The notes beneath the pieces are model-generated. The model saw nothing but the letters and a program-made list of their open reading frames with translations. It was not told where the DNA came from and did not search any database. 13,860 nucleotides of DNA from Lachnospiraceae bacterium UBA7060 (GTDB taxonomy: Bacteria > Bacillota > Clostridia > Lachnospirales > Lachnospiraceae), in NCBI GenBank assembly GCA_002493835.1, contig DLAA01000160.1:1-13860 (forward strand), read 5' to 3'. Below are positions 1 to 6,646 of the stretch, piece by piece; positions within the stretch are counted from its first letter, which is position 1, and each line of letters begins with the position of its first letter. Both the position numbers and the translations under genes were made by a program.

Positions 1-299
1 AAATCCCAAACCCGACCAACTGATAAAAATTGTGTTTCCTGTAAACAATAATTTTAAATCGTTTCTTCACACAAATACATCATTTCATCAGTCAGATTTG
101 TACACCATTTTTGACACCAATTTTTCTTCAAGGTTTCAAACTATGCCCTTTCCCCTGTTTAACATTTGTTTCTAAAATGTTAAACAGGGATTTTTTCTTG
201 AACGCCCAGCGGCTGTCGCGGTGCCCTTCTGAAAGAGCGACTCCTAAAAGTTCTCCACGAAACAGCCTTTGCTGTGAGTGGCTAGAAGTACTTCTCACA
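1..299. other. Noncoding left edge with a self-complementary stretch
   Basis: I find no convincing gene here. Bases 1-125 are AT-rich and include a near-repeat pair, ACACCATTTTTG (102-113) and ACACCAATTTTT (114-125), and a short inverted repeat TGTTT/AAACA (33-37, 43-47). After the terminator, bases 200-299 are GC-richer and self-complementary: GGCTGT (211-216) can pair with ACAGCC (262-267), extended by AGC (208-210) with GCT (271-273) across a 3-base bulge; GTCGC (215-219) can alternatively pair with GCGAC (237-241); TGTGAG (273-278) pairs with CTCACA (294-299), which flank most of the 12-bp palindrome AGAAGTACTTCT (284-295). This could be a small structured RNA, the structured 3' untranslated region of the mod transcript, or an element remnant; the sequence alone does not decide. 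Confidence 0.4.
153..198 (+). terminator. Strong rho-independent terminator (plus-strand direction)
   Basis: A perfect 15-bp inverted repeat (left arm 153-167 CCCTGTTTAACATTT, right arm 175-189) encloses a 7-base loop and is followed by a run of six T (191-196), a textbook intrinsic terminator for plus-strand transcription. On the minus strand the hairpin is followed by GGAAAGGG, not a T run, so it is not a canonical terminator for the mod operon, although it lies about 110 bases beyond the mod stop. No plus-strand gene is visible at 1-152, so the gene it serves is presumably left of the window. Confidence 0.85.
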
Positions 300-2375
300 T
301 TATTCCACTGCCCATTCCGTCTCATCTCCACAAATATTACGGATTTTTATTCTCAATGGTTTCTCACTGCTGCATATTCTCGCATCCCAAAAATCCTTTG
401 TTTTGACGTCGTTTTTTACGACATATCCATTTTTATCAATCTTGATTTCACTGTCAGAATGCCATTTACCCTCCGATGCAGTGCAGTCAAGGCTCAAAAA
501 TTCAATAAGTTCCAACCCTTCTTCGCTGATTTCAATCGGTTTATACGGCTTTTTACTTGAAGAATTGAGAAATGCCTTTTGGTTAAATTCCATTATTTTT
601 TGTATCACACGGTCACTGACAAATCTATCTATTGTGACGGCATAACCGCCCGGTCGAATACCTTGAGCAATTTGTCTCTCACAACACTCGTCAAATGAAT
701 ACACAGGTGTGTTCGCTTGACTCTTTGCCTGATGAAATATATCCTCCTGTATTTCCTCGCAATGAAACTCTGCATAATCCCCAATCACCACATCATCCAA
801 AATGCTTTTTAAGTCACGCATTTCTATCTCAACTGTAGTACTGTCATCATTCTCAATAAATTCTTCGATTTCTTTTTGATCAGCAATGTCGATATAATAT
901 ACCATTACTTTTTTTACATTACTCTCCAATTCAGGTATTGCCTGATGGATAATGCGATTCATCGAAACGGTATCCAGTAACTTTGAGGCACTATCCTCCA
1001 AATTGGGAATATACACAGGAATCGTGCCAATCCTGCTGTCAGAGATTGACCCTGCCCAGAAAGAATCTAAAGTATCATCCTGTTTTAACCCTGGAATCAG
1101 CGATTTTATCTTATCCATCGTCTGCACAGGATTCCGATAAAGCTGTACGCCGTCTTTAATCTCAAGCACATCAAATTGCGCCCCATTCGCAGCAAGACGA
1201 TCGCGGGTTGTCTGGATAGAATTGATACCTATATCACAATGAATAAACTTTCTGCCAAGCTTATGTGCAACTGCCGAAGTCACGCCGCTGCCACCGAAAA
1301 AATCAGCAACTATCATATTTGGATTGGAAGATGCACTAATAATACGTTCCAGTAATGCTCCCGGTTTTTGAGTTGCGTAGTCAGCTTTTTCATTTGCCTG
1401 TGAATTAATTGGGTTAATATCTAACCACATTGACTGTGCAGGCATTCCCTGTAGTTCATCCAAATAAACTTTAGAGCGAATCCCTCCTGTTTTCGTAATA
1501 TGTAATCTGCCTTCTTGATCCATCCTTTCCATCGTTTCAAGCGGCATACGCCATAAGGAACGATGTCCTTTGTATTCGTAATCATAGCCGCCACCTTGTA
1601 ATCCTTTAGCCGTAAGATTTCCACTATCCCACTTTCGGCCATCAGGATCAGATCGATTAAACCTGGCAATGTACGCATCATCGTACGGTTGATATACCGT
1701 ATTAAAAATATAATCCGACTGTGATTTTGTATAAAAATATATACAGTCAAAATTATTTCCATAAAATTCTGCATCGCTGTGAGCGGTAGCTCTTTTCCAA
1801 ATTATTTCGTTTCTAAAATTATCCTCCCCAAAAATCTCATCCATCAAAATTTTCACATAATGCCCTATATGATAATCCAAATGCACATAAATAGATGCCG
1901 TCTCACTCATAACGCTCTTGATCGCCATTAGATTTTCATACATCCAATTCAAATATTTTTCCTTGTCCCAGATGTCTCCATACATTTTCTCTTCAAATGA
2001 TTTCAGTTCATCAATAGCAATCTCTCCCTCTGCCTGACGCATCGCTTCCGCAATTTTGGGATTCCGGCGAACATAAACTTTTTTCGCATAATCAGCCCCG
2101 CTCGCAAATGGCGGATCAATATATATAAGGTCAACCTGTATACCATTCTCCTTAAGATATGCACACGCCGATACACATTCACCCCGGATAACCATGCTGC
2201 CACTACCGCTTTTGCCAACAGTCTCTTTCTTCTCCATCTCGTAAAGCGGCATGCCACGTTGTAAAACCATAGACACATCATCTGCACCGCGATATTTCAG
2301 TATTCTATTAAAATTACCAAGAACTGCCTGTCCTTTGATCGGTTCCGGTACAAAAGGAACATACTTAATCGGCAT
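300..2375 (-). CDS. mod: Type III restriction-modification methyltransferase (Mod subunit)
   Basis: A 691-aa site-specific DNA methyltransferase that uses S-adenosylmethionine, very probably to methylate adenine N6. In Type III systems Mod also supplies sequence recognition for the Res subunit. Catalytic motif IV is DPPF at residues 87-90 (preceded by VDLIYI). TQKP is at 335-338, and the AdoMet-binding motif I, DFFGGSGV, is at 358-365. This order (IV before I) is the beta class typical of Type III Mod; the roughly 240 residues between would hold the target-recognition region. A long tail (about 400-691) has no motif I recognise. I chose ATG 2375 because a perfect GAGGAGG lies 9 bases upstream; a TTG 18 bases further upstream overlaps that site and is unlikely. 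The gene overlaps the end of res by 11 bases, implying translational coupling. Length is slightly above the usual 600-650 aa. I see no simple-sequence repeat of the kind that makes some mod genes phase-variable. Target sequence unknown. Confidence 0.93.
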   Translation of the reverse strand: MPIKYVPFVPEPIKGQAVLGNFNRILKYRGADDVSMVLQRGMPLYEMEKKETVGKSGSGSMVIRGECVSACAYLKENGIQVDLIYIDPPFASGADYAKKVYVRRNPKIAEAMRQAEGEIAIDELKSFEEKMYGDIWDKEKYLNWMYENLMAIKSVMSETASIYVHLDYHIGHYVKILMDEIFGEDNFRNEIIWKRATAHSDAEFYGNNFDCIYFYTKSQSDYIFNTVYQPYDDAYIARFNRSDPDGRKWDSGNLTAKGLQGGGYDYEYKGHRSLWRMPLETMERMDQEGRLHITKTGGIRSKVYLDELQGMPAQSMWLDINPINSQANEKADYATQKPGALLERIISASSNPNMIVADFFGGSGVTSAVAHKLGRKFIHCDIGINSIQTTRDRLAANGAQFDVLEIKDGVQLYRNPVQTMDKIKSLIPGLKQDDTLDSFWAGSISDSRIGTIPVYIPNLEDSASKLLDTVSMNRIIHQAIPELESNVKKVMVYYIDIADQKEIEEFIENDDSTTVEIEMRDLKSILDDVVIGDYAEFHCEEIQEDIFHQAKSQANTPVYSFDECCERQIAQGIRPGGYAVTIDRFVSDRVIQKIMEFNQKAFLNSSSKKPYKPIEISEEGLELIEFLSLDCTASEGKWHSDSEIKIDKNGYVVKNDVKTKDFWDARICSSEKPLRIKIRNICGDETEWAVE

Positions 2376-5247
2376 TTTTCTTTTCCTCCTCAAAAAAGCT
2401 CACTATCTTCTGGCGTGTAATTAATATTCTCTCATTTTCTGGCAGCATATCTTCAAGATACAAATAGTCAAACCGTTCGTAACCGAATACTTCATTATTC
2501 TGTTTTGCAAACTCCGTTTCCATAAAAATACGCTTATCCCTGAATCTCGGATCGTCTTTGTAAATGCTGCCTTTTGTTTCGACAATAACAATTTTATGAA
2601 TCCGTCCCTTCTGACGCTGTATGATTAGAAAATCCGGCGTATAAATTCCTATATATACCCATTTGCTATGTAATCTCTTATAGCATTTAATCTTGAACTC
2701 TGTCATAGTGTTATCCCCGTTATAATAAACCTCAAGATTAAAGCTCTCTATCTCCGGCAGAGTCAGCACCTCCGTTAAAAATGTCAACTCAAATCCGCTG
2801 TCCATATGATAAGGCAGATAATGAAAAGAGCGATTCTTTTGCGGATGAGAACTTGTCTGTTTACGCAGTAAAGCTGCTGCCATCATATTTGCTGAATTTC
2901 CTGTACTCTCTAACGCTTCAATTGCATCAATAATCTTAGGATCAATCTTCCTCTTTCCCTTATCGTCCAAAATAATATTTGTAACTGCTTCCTGCTCGGG
3001 ATAGTATTCTTTTATGTTGTCTGTATGTATTTCACTTGTAAAGTTTTTAATGTTCAATAATCCCGACTGCTGTGGTATCACCTCTTCATAAGAAGTAAAA
3101 TCACGTTTCCCGATAAAAGCTTTTCGAATATTAGCATTTACAGCTGAAATGTCATATTTAGAACTATAATACCGGACGCCTTCCTGATAAGTTATCATCA
3201 AATATACTTCCTGCAACAGTTCCTTATATTGCAGCAGGTCTTCAATTCGCAGTGTACCAAAACTTTCCTTCGCTATCTCATAAAGCCACGAGACAAACGT
3301 TGCCTGTCTTTTGCCCCGTTCCGCATTATCAAATTCTCTGTCCGATATCTGCATAGAAAAATCCGTAACTTTTGTCATCTCCAAATCTTTTTTCGCGTAT
3401 TTCACTGATAACGGTATTTGCACTTCAGGCATTGCTTCACAGGCAATAATCGTATCATACTTTACGCAAAGCTGATAATAATCAATCTTTGGAAGCTTCA
3501 AATATTTTGTGCGGTCATATCTTTGCAGTGTAATACCATTGTCACTTCCTTTGATAAATTCGTGCAAAGAAATATGATGCTGTTGTCTCAATTGGAATTC
3601 TAACTTTTCTGCATTATCTTGATTTAAATAGATAATCGCCGTTTCCACATTGCCCTTCACCACTTGACGCAGACACCTGCAGGATGTCTGTAAAACCATA
3701 TTCTTCGGACAGTCGCCCTCCTGAGAAAGAACAATGCCTGTCAGGCTTCGACAGTCCCAGCCTTCCTTTCCGATCTGAACTAAAAGAACAATCCTTATTG
3801 TTGACAAAGGTGTGTCAAGCGTGTCAAACTGCATTTGACTATCGGCTGCCTGCGGGTATTTCTTATTCCCTTTATGAAATTTCAAAATTACATTACTGTG
3901 CATCCCATATTCCGTTACAATGCAGGATACAAGTGGATATACTGTCTCTTCCAATTTTTCAATGCTTCCACAATAAATACCTAGTTTCGCTGTAAGACCG
4001 CCATCATACATGGTATCCTTATATTGATCCAGAAATTCCCTTACCCCTTTTTCGATAATCCTGCTGCTGTCAGCGATTTCCGAAATTTTCACAATCGGAC
4101 ATTTCAAAAAATTTCCGATACCTTTCACCAAAGGATAATAATACACAATATTCGAAATTTCGGCAGTCGCAACAGACAGTTTCTCTGCAACAGCTATTTT
4201 TTCCGTTTTCTCCAGATATGGTGTACCAGAAAAACCAATTACTGAATTTATTGTAGTATTTTCTGCCCATTTGTTCACCACAGCCCGGAGCTTGATTTCA
4301 TCCTTGACAGCGTGATGCACTTCATCAATAAAAATCGACAGGAAGGGTAGTTTCCCAATCAGATTTCGAAGTTCATTTGCCTGTCTGTCCCTGTCATCGT
4401 CACTTTCATCAAATAGTGTAATTTGTCCGCTTTTTTCCTGAATACGGTCAAGAATTACTTTTTCTGCATTGGTAACAGCTATCAGACCAAACAATTCCGA
4501 TAACGGTTGATGGTTTGCAATTTTCTGTACATTAGGATTATGGATTTTATTTGATTTTTTAGAAGTTTTACTCTGGTCAAGCACTTCAAATGATATCATT
4601 CTTTTTATATCTGACGCCGCAGGTTCCGGAAGCACCCATGATGGATCAAACTTTTGTATTGTCCTTAAACTTGGCACCACAGAAGATTTTAGGCCTGACG
4701 GTGCAAATATAATGAAATTATGGGCAAATGACGGGTTCTCAGGTTCGTTCCGCGCAAAATACAAGTCCAGGTAAATAAATGCCGCCATTAAATATGTTTT
4801 TCCTGCTCCCATCGGCAGACTAAAAAGGTAATCCGTATATGAAATGCCATAAAACACATTCCTGAAGAAATTATTACAATCAACATTTTCCGGTGTCTTT
4901 TTTATGATCTCCTCTATTTTTTTTGAAACCTGTTCACCCTGATCGTTTTTTAAACAGGAATACTCGAACAGTGCTGCCGCGGCTGTATTTTGCTCCAAAT
5001 ATCTGCGGGCAGTATTCGATATTTCCACGCCATCTAAATCAAGTGTATTAAATTTTCCCTTGCTGAATAAATCTGCAAGCGGTCTGCATTCACATGAAAT
5101 TTTCAAAAAGAGATATGTTTTAATTGCATTGATTTGCGCATCACGCAGCATGCCTTTCGATTCTATGTAATCCGTCATTGATTTTATTGTACATTCATCA
5201 GACGCATACCATCTGTCCCGCGCGTTTTCAATCATTTTGTAGAACAT
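2365..5247 (-). CDS. res: Type III restriction enzyme Res subunit (SF2 helicase-nuclease)
   Basis: A 960-aa ATP-dependent restriction subunit. In characterised Type III enzymes Res acts in a complex with Mod, uses ATP to signal along unmethylated DNA between two sites, and cuts some 25-27 bases from one of them. The sequence shows superfamily 2 helicase motifs in order: Walker A PMGAGKT (145-151), motif II DEVH (308-311), motif III SGT (340-342), motif V region GKEGWDC (493-499) and motif VI region QTSCRCLRQ (520-528). Near the C-terminus, PDF (871-873) and ETK (890-892) form a PD-(D/E)XK nuclease site. All catalytic signatures look intact and the length matches known Res proteins. I chose ATG 5247, with AAAGGA-type binding sequence 7 bases upstream, over an in-frame ATG 36 bases earlier that lacks one. 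It follows marR by 48 bases and overlaps mod. Restriction genes usually follow mod; here res comes first. Confidence 0.93.
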   Translation of the reverse strand: MFYKMIENARDRWYASDECTIKSMTDYIESKGMLRDAQINAIKTYLFLKISCECRPLADLFSKGKFNTLDLDGVEISNTARRYLEQNTAAAALFEYSCLKNDQGEQVSKKIEEIIKKTPENVDCNNFFRNVFYGISYTDYLFSLPMGAGKTYLMAAFIYLDLYFARNEPENPSFAHNFIIFAPSGLKSSVVPSLRTIQKFDPSWVLPEPAASDIKRMISFEVLDQSKTSKKSNKIHNPNVQKIANHQPLSELFGLIAVTNAEKVILDRIQEKSGQITLFDESDDDRDRQANELRNLIGKLPFLSIFIDEVHHAVKDEIKLRAVVNKWAENTTINSVIGFSGTPYLEKTEKIAVAEKLSVATAEISNIVYYYPLVKGIGNFLKCPIVKISEIADSSRIIEKGVREFLDQYKDTMYDGGLTAKLGIYCGSIEKLEETVYPLVSCIVTEYGMHSNVILKFHKGNKKYPQAADSQMQFDTLDTPLSTIRIVLLVQIGKEGWDCRSLTGIVLSQEGDCPKNMVLQTSCRCLRQVVKGNVETAIIYLNQDNAEKLEFQLRQQHHISLHEFIKGSDNGITLQRYDRTKYLKLPKIDYYQLCVKYDTIIACEAMPEVQIPLSVKYAKKDLEMTKVTDFSMQISDREFDNAERGKRQATFVSWLYEIAKESFGTLRIEDLLQYKELLQEVYLMITYQEGVRYYSSKYDISAVNANIRKAFIGKRDFTSYEEVIPQQSGLLNIKNFTSEIHTDNIKEYYPEQEAVTNIILDDKGKRKIDPKIIDAIEALESTGNSANMMAAALLRKQTSSHPQKNRSFHYLPYHMDSGFELTFLTEVLTLPEIESFNLEVYYNGDNTMTEFKIKCYKRLHSKWVYIGIYTPDFLIIQRQKGRIHKIVIVETKGSIYKDDPRFRDKRIFMETEFAKQNNEVFGYERFDYLYLEDMLPENERILITRQKIVSFFEEEKKNAD
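2385..2391 (-). promoter_or_regulatory. mod ribosome binding site inside the end of res
   Basis: GAGGAGG, read on the minus strand, sits 9 bases before the mod ATG at 2375. The same bases encode part of the Glu-Glu-Glu run near the C-terminus of Res, so the site lies wholly within translated res sequence. Ribosomes finishing res at the TAA (2365-2367) are positioned to reinitiate at mod, which fixes the mod start and suggests coupled, near-stoichiometric synthesis of the two subunits. Confidence 0.85.
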
Positions 5248-5295
5248 TATATTTCCTTTCCAAAGCCGCTGCCTGCATGGCAATAATCTTCATGA

Positions 5296-5727
5296 TCAAA
5301 ATTTCTTTACTTTTTCTTTAAAATCTGCCAGATACCGCTGCGTCAAATCAATATAAATACTTTTCTCTTCATCGGACCATAATGAAAATATCTCATTTTC
5401 TGCCTCGATTACCCGAAGTACCGTATCTTTGGCAAACTGCCTGCCTTTTTCAGTAAGGTACACTTTCTTTTTCCTTCCCTCAAAGACTTCCAGATAAATA
5501 ATTCCTTCTGACTCTAATTTTCGAAGCGCAGAATTGATTGTCTGCTTACTGGCCCCGGATGTAATATCGCCGAGCATACATTCCCCTCCGCAGGAACATA
5601 GCGTATAGAGAACCAGCATGACACTATCAGACATTCCCAATTTGAGCGCCGCGTCATGGTAAGCAGTATCAATTTCTGACATTAATAAATTGAACCGCTG
5701 CATATGCGCATTGATATAAAATTCCAT
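5296..5727 (-). CDS. MarR-family winged-helix transcriptional regulator
   Basis: A 143-aa protein with the MarR layout: an N-terminal dimerisation helix, a winged helix-turn-helix at about residues 33-95 with recognition helix SKQTINSALRKLESEGI (60-76) and basic wing EGRKKKVYLTEKG (83-95), and a C-terminal amphipathic helix. MarR proteins usually bind inverted repeats near their own promoter as dimers and let go when a ligand binds or cysteines are modified. Three cysteines cluster at 44, 46 and 50 (CSCGGEC), a possible redox, metal or electrophile sensor (inference). I prefer ATG 5727, about 6 bases after GGGGG, to the ATG at 5733, which abuts that sequence. It is the first gene of the marR-res-mod operon and is divergent from ogt, so the likely targets are this operon and possibly ogt. 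The actual ligand and targets are unknown. Confidence 0.87.
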   Translation of the reverse strand: MEFYINAHMQRFNLLMSEIDTAYHDAALKLGMSDSVMLVLYTLCSCGGECMLGDITSGASKQTINSALRKLESEGIIYLEVFEGRKKKVYLTEKGRQFAKDTVLRVIEAENEIFSLWSDEEKSIYIDLTQRYLADFKEKVKKF

Positions 5728-5743
5728 ATCCATCCCCCAAATT

Positions 5744-5759
5744 ACATATTTCTATATGT
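5744..5759. promoter_or_regulatory. Candidate MarR operator (perfect inverted repeat)
   Basis: ACATAT (5744-5749) and ATATGT (5754-5759) form a perfect inverted repeat around a 4-base spacer, a 16-bp dyad of the size MarR dimers commonly bind. It lies in the marR leader, roughly 20-30 bases downstream of the predicted transcription start and upstream of the ribosome binding site, where a bound repressor could block elongation or initiation. AT-rich dyads also occur by chance, so this is a candidate only. Confidence 0.5.
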
Positions 5760-5781
5760 TTCATTTGCTTAAAGTGATAAA

Positions 5782-5810
5782 ATTATATGGTAAATGGTAA
5801 CTGTCGTCAA
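5782..5810 (-). promoter_or_regulatory. Sigma-A promoter of the marR-res-mod operon
   Basis: On the minus strand TTGACG (5805-5810) is followed after exactly 17 bases by TATAAT (5782-5787), an almost consensus housekeeping promoter; transcription would start near 5775, about 48 bases before the marR ATG. The spacer contains a tandem heptamer, ATGGTAA read on the plus strand, at 5787-5793 and 5794-5800; the first copy touches the -10 box. Such a strong promoter in front of a restriction system suggests it must be held down by a repressor, most simply the MarR it drives. Confidence 0.8.
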
Positions 5811-5828
5811 GCTTGTCTCACAAAAAGG

Positions 5829-5858
5829 CCGACAGAATATAGGATCTTTGCATATAAC
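5829..5858 (+). promoter_or_regulatory. Possible ogt promoter
   Basis: CCGACA (5829-5834) and TATAAC (5853-5858) are separated by 18 bases on the plus strand and could serve as -35 and -10 boxes, giving a leader of about 50 bases before ogt. The -35 box matches consensus at only four of six positions. Other candidates in this AT-rich gap fit worse, e.g. TTGAAA at 5870-5875 with TATAGA at 5897-5902 has a spacer that is too long. The region lies back-to-back with the marR promoter. Confidence 0.35.
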
Positions 5859-5916
5859 GAAAGAAAAGTTTGAAAAAATTTCCTTAACCGCAGAACTATA
5901 GAATGGAGGAATAAAA

Positions 5917-6462
5917 ATGCAATATATAACTCATTTTCAATCACCTATTGGCGGCATTCTTCTTGCTGCTGATGAAACAGGGCTGACCGGGCTATGGTTT
6001 GACGGAGCAAAATATTTTGCAAATCACCTTGATTTGGACTATGAAGAAAAAGACTCGCCTATTCTTGAACAGACAAGGGAATGGCTGACTATCTATTTTT
6101 CGGGCAAAGAGCCAGGTTTTTTGCCGCCGCTTCACATGGTCGGCACTCCTTTTCAGCTTACAGTTTGGAAAATTCTCCAAAAAATACCCTATGGAAAAAC
6201 CGTCACATACGGTGAAATTGCAAAAGAAACAGCCCTCCAAAAAGGAATTTTGCAAATGTCTGCACAAGCAGTAGGCGGCGCAGTAGGACATAATAAAATA
6301 TCTATTATCGTCCCCTGTCACAGAGTAGTCGGAACTAACGGAAGTCTGACGGGATATGCTGGAGGAATTGACAAAAAAGTAAAACTGCTGACATTGGAAC
6401 ATGCTGATATGCAGCATTTATTCATGCCCCCAAAACAGAGACTCCTATCAAATATAAATTGA
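5917..6462 (+). CDS. ogt: Methylated-DNA--[protein]-cysteine S-methyltransferase (Ogt type)
   Basis: A 181-aa O6-alkylguanine-DNA alkyltransferase. This family repairs O6-methylguanine and O4-methylthymine by moving the alkyl group irreversibly to its own cysteine. The active-site motif PCHRV is at residues 133-137 (Cys134) within IIVPCHRVVGTNGSLTGYAGG; the DNA-binding part includes PYGKTVTYGEIAKE (91-104) and an MSAQAVGGAVGHN helix (114-126). The position usually held by the arginine finger of this helix (ARAVGG in the human protein) is Gln117 here. There is no Ada-type N-terminal metal-binding or AraC domain, so this is the constitutive Ogt type rather than Ada. The ATG follows GGAGG (5905-5909) by 7 bases. 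The C-terminus runs about 20 residues past the conserved core. It is single-gene, divergent from marR, and shares its 189-base control region. Confidence 0.93.
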   Translation: MQYITHFQSPIGGILLAADETGLTGLWFDGAKYFANHLDLDYEEKDSPILEQTREWLTIYFSGKEPGFLPPLHMVGTPFQLTVWKILQKIPYGKTVTYGEIAKETALQKGILQMSAQAVGGAVGHNKISIIVPCHRVVGTNGSLTGYAGGIDKKVKLLTLEHADMQHLFMPPKQRLLSNIN

Positions 6463-6643
6463 CATAAACAGGCTCTCACCTGTATTATTAATATAGAGAT
6501 AATTTTTCTTCTAAAAATTCATAGTAACGCCGCAATTACAGGAAAATTTTTCTCAGGCAACAGCGTGCCATATGAACGCAGCATAGACTCCCTTTATATA
6601 GTACGCACAACATTGTTTCATTATTGAAGAGGAGGCTATTAAA
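6463..6643. other. Intergenic region between ogt and the large surface-protein gene
   Basis: AT-rich, without a recognisable gene. A short hairpin ACAGG/CCTGT (6468-6472 with 6479-6483, 6-base loop) lies just after the ogt stop; it lacks an immediate T run and is at best a weak terminator. A possible promoter for the surface-protein gene is the TATATA at 6595-6600, with a poor -35 (ATGAAC, 6572-6577) 17 bases upstream. The composition turns noticeably GC-richer once the surface gene begins. Confidence 0.35.
6630..6635 (+). promoter_or_regulatory. Ribosome binding site of the surface-protein gene
   Basis: AGGAGG, a perfect match to the anti-Shine-Dalgarno, lies 8 bases before a TTG (6644) and 11 bases before the adjacent in-frame ATG (6647). 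Spacing slightly favours TTG, codon strength favours ATG; the two choices differ by a single residue. Confidence 0.8.
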
Positions 6644-6646
6644 TTG

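Noticed and set aside
102..125. Integrase attachment site at the near-repeat ACACCATTTTTG/ACACCAATTTTT
   Set aside because: There is no integrase, no second copy in the window and no tRNA; on the minus strand it lies in a frame only about ten codons long. Too weak to call.
111..560. A 149-codon plus-strand frame at the left edge, and a 67-codon minus-strand frame at 128-331
   Set aside because: The first runs through the terminator and antisense into mod; the second covers the terminator hairpin and overlaps the end of mod. Neither has a good ribosome binding site or a recognisable protein.
300..2375. Phase-variable mod gene
   Set aside because: I looked for long homopolymers or short tandem repeats in or just before mod and found none beyond six-base runs.
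2376..2393. Upstream TTG start for mod, adding six residues
   Set aside because: The TTG overlaps the GAGGAGG that correctly serves the ATG at 2375, and no other ribosome binding site precedes it.
300..5247. BREX, DISARM or another multi-gene defence system
   Set aside because: Only a helicase-nuclease and a beta-class methyltransferase are present, with the exact motif set of Type III Res and Mod; no PglZ, BrxC, phospholipase or other partner genes are seen.
5248..5283. Upstream ATG start for res, adding twelve residues
   Set aside because: No Shine-Dalgarno precedes 5283, while GAAAGGA is well placed before the ATG at 5247.
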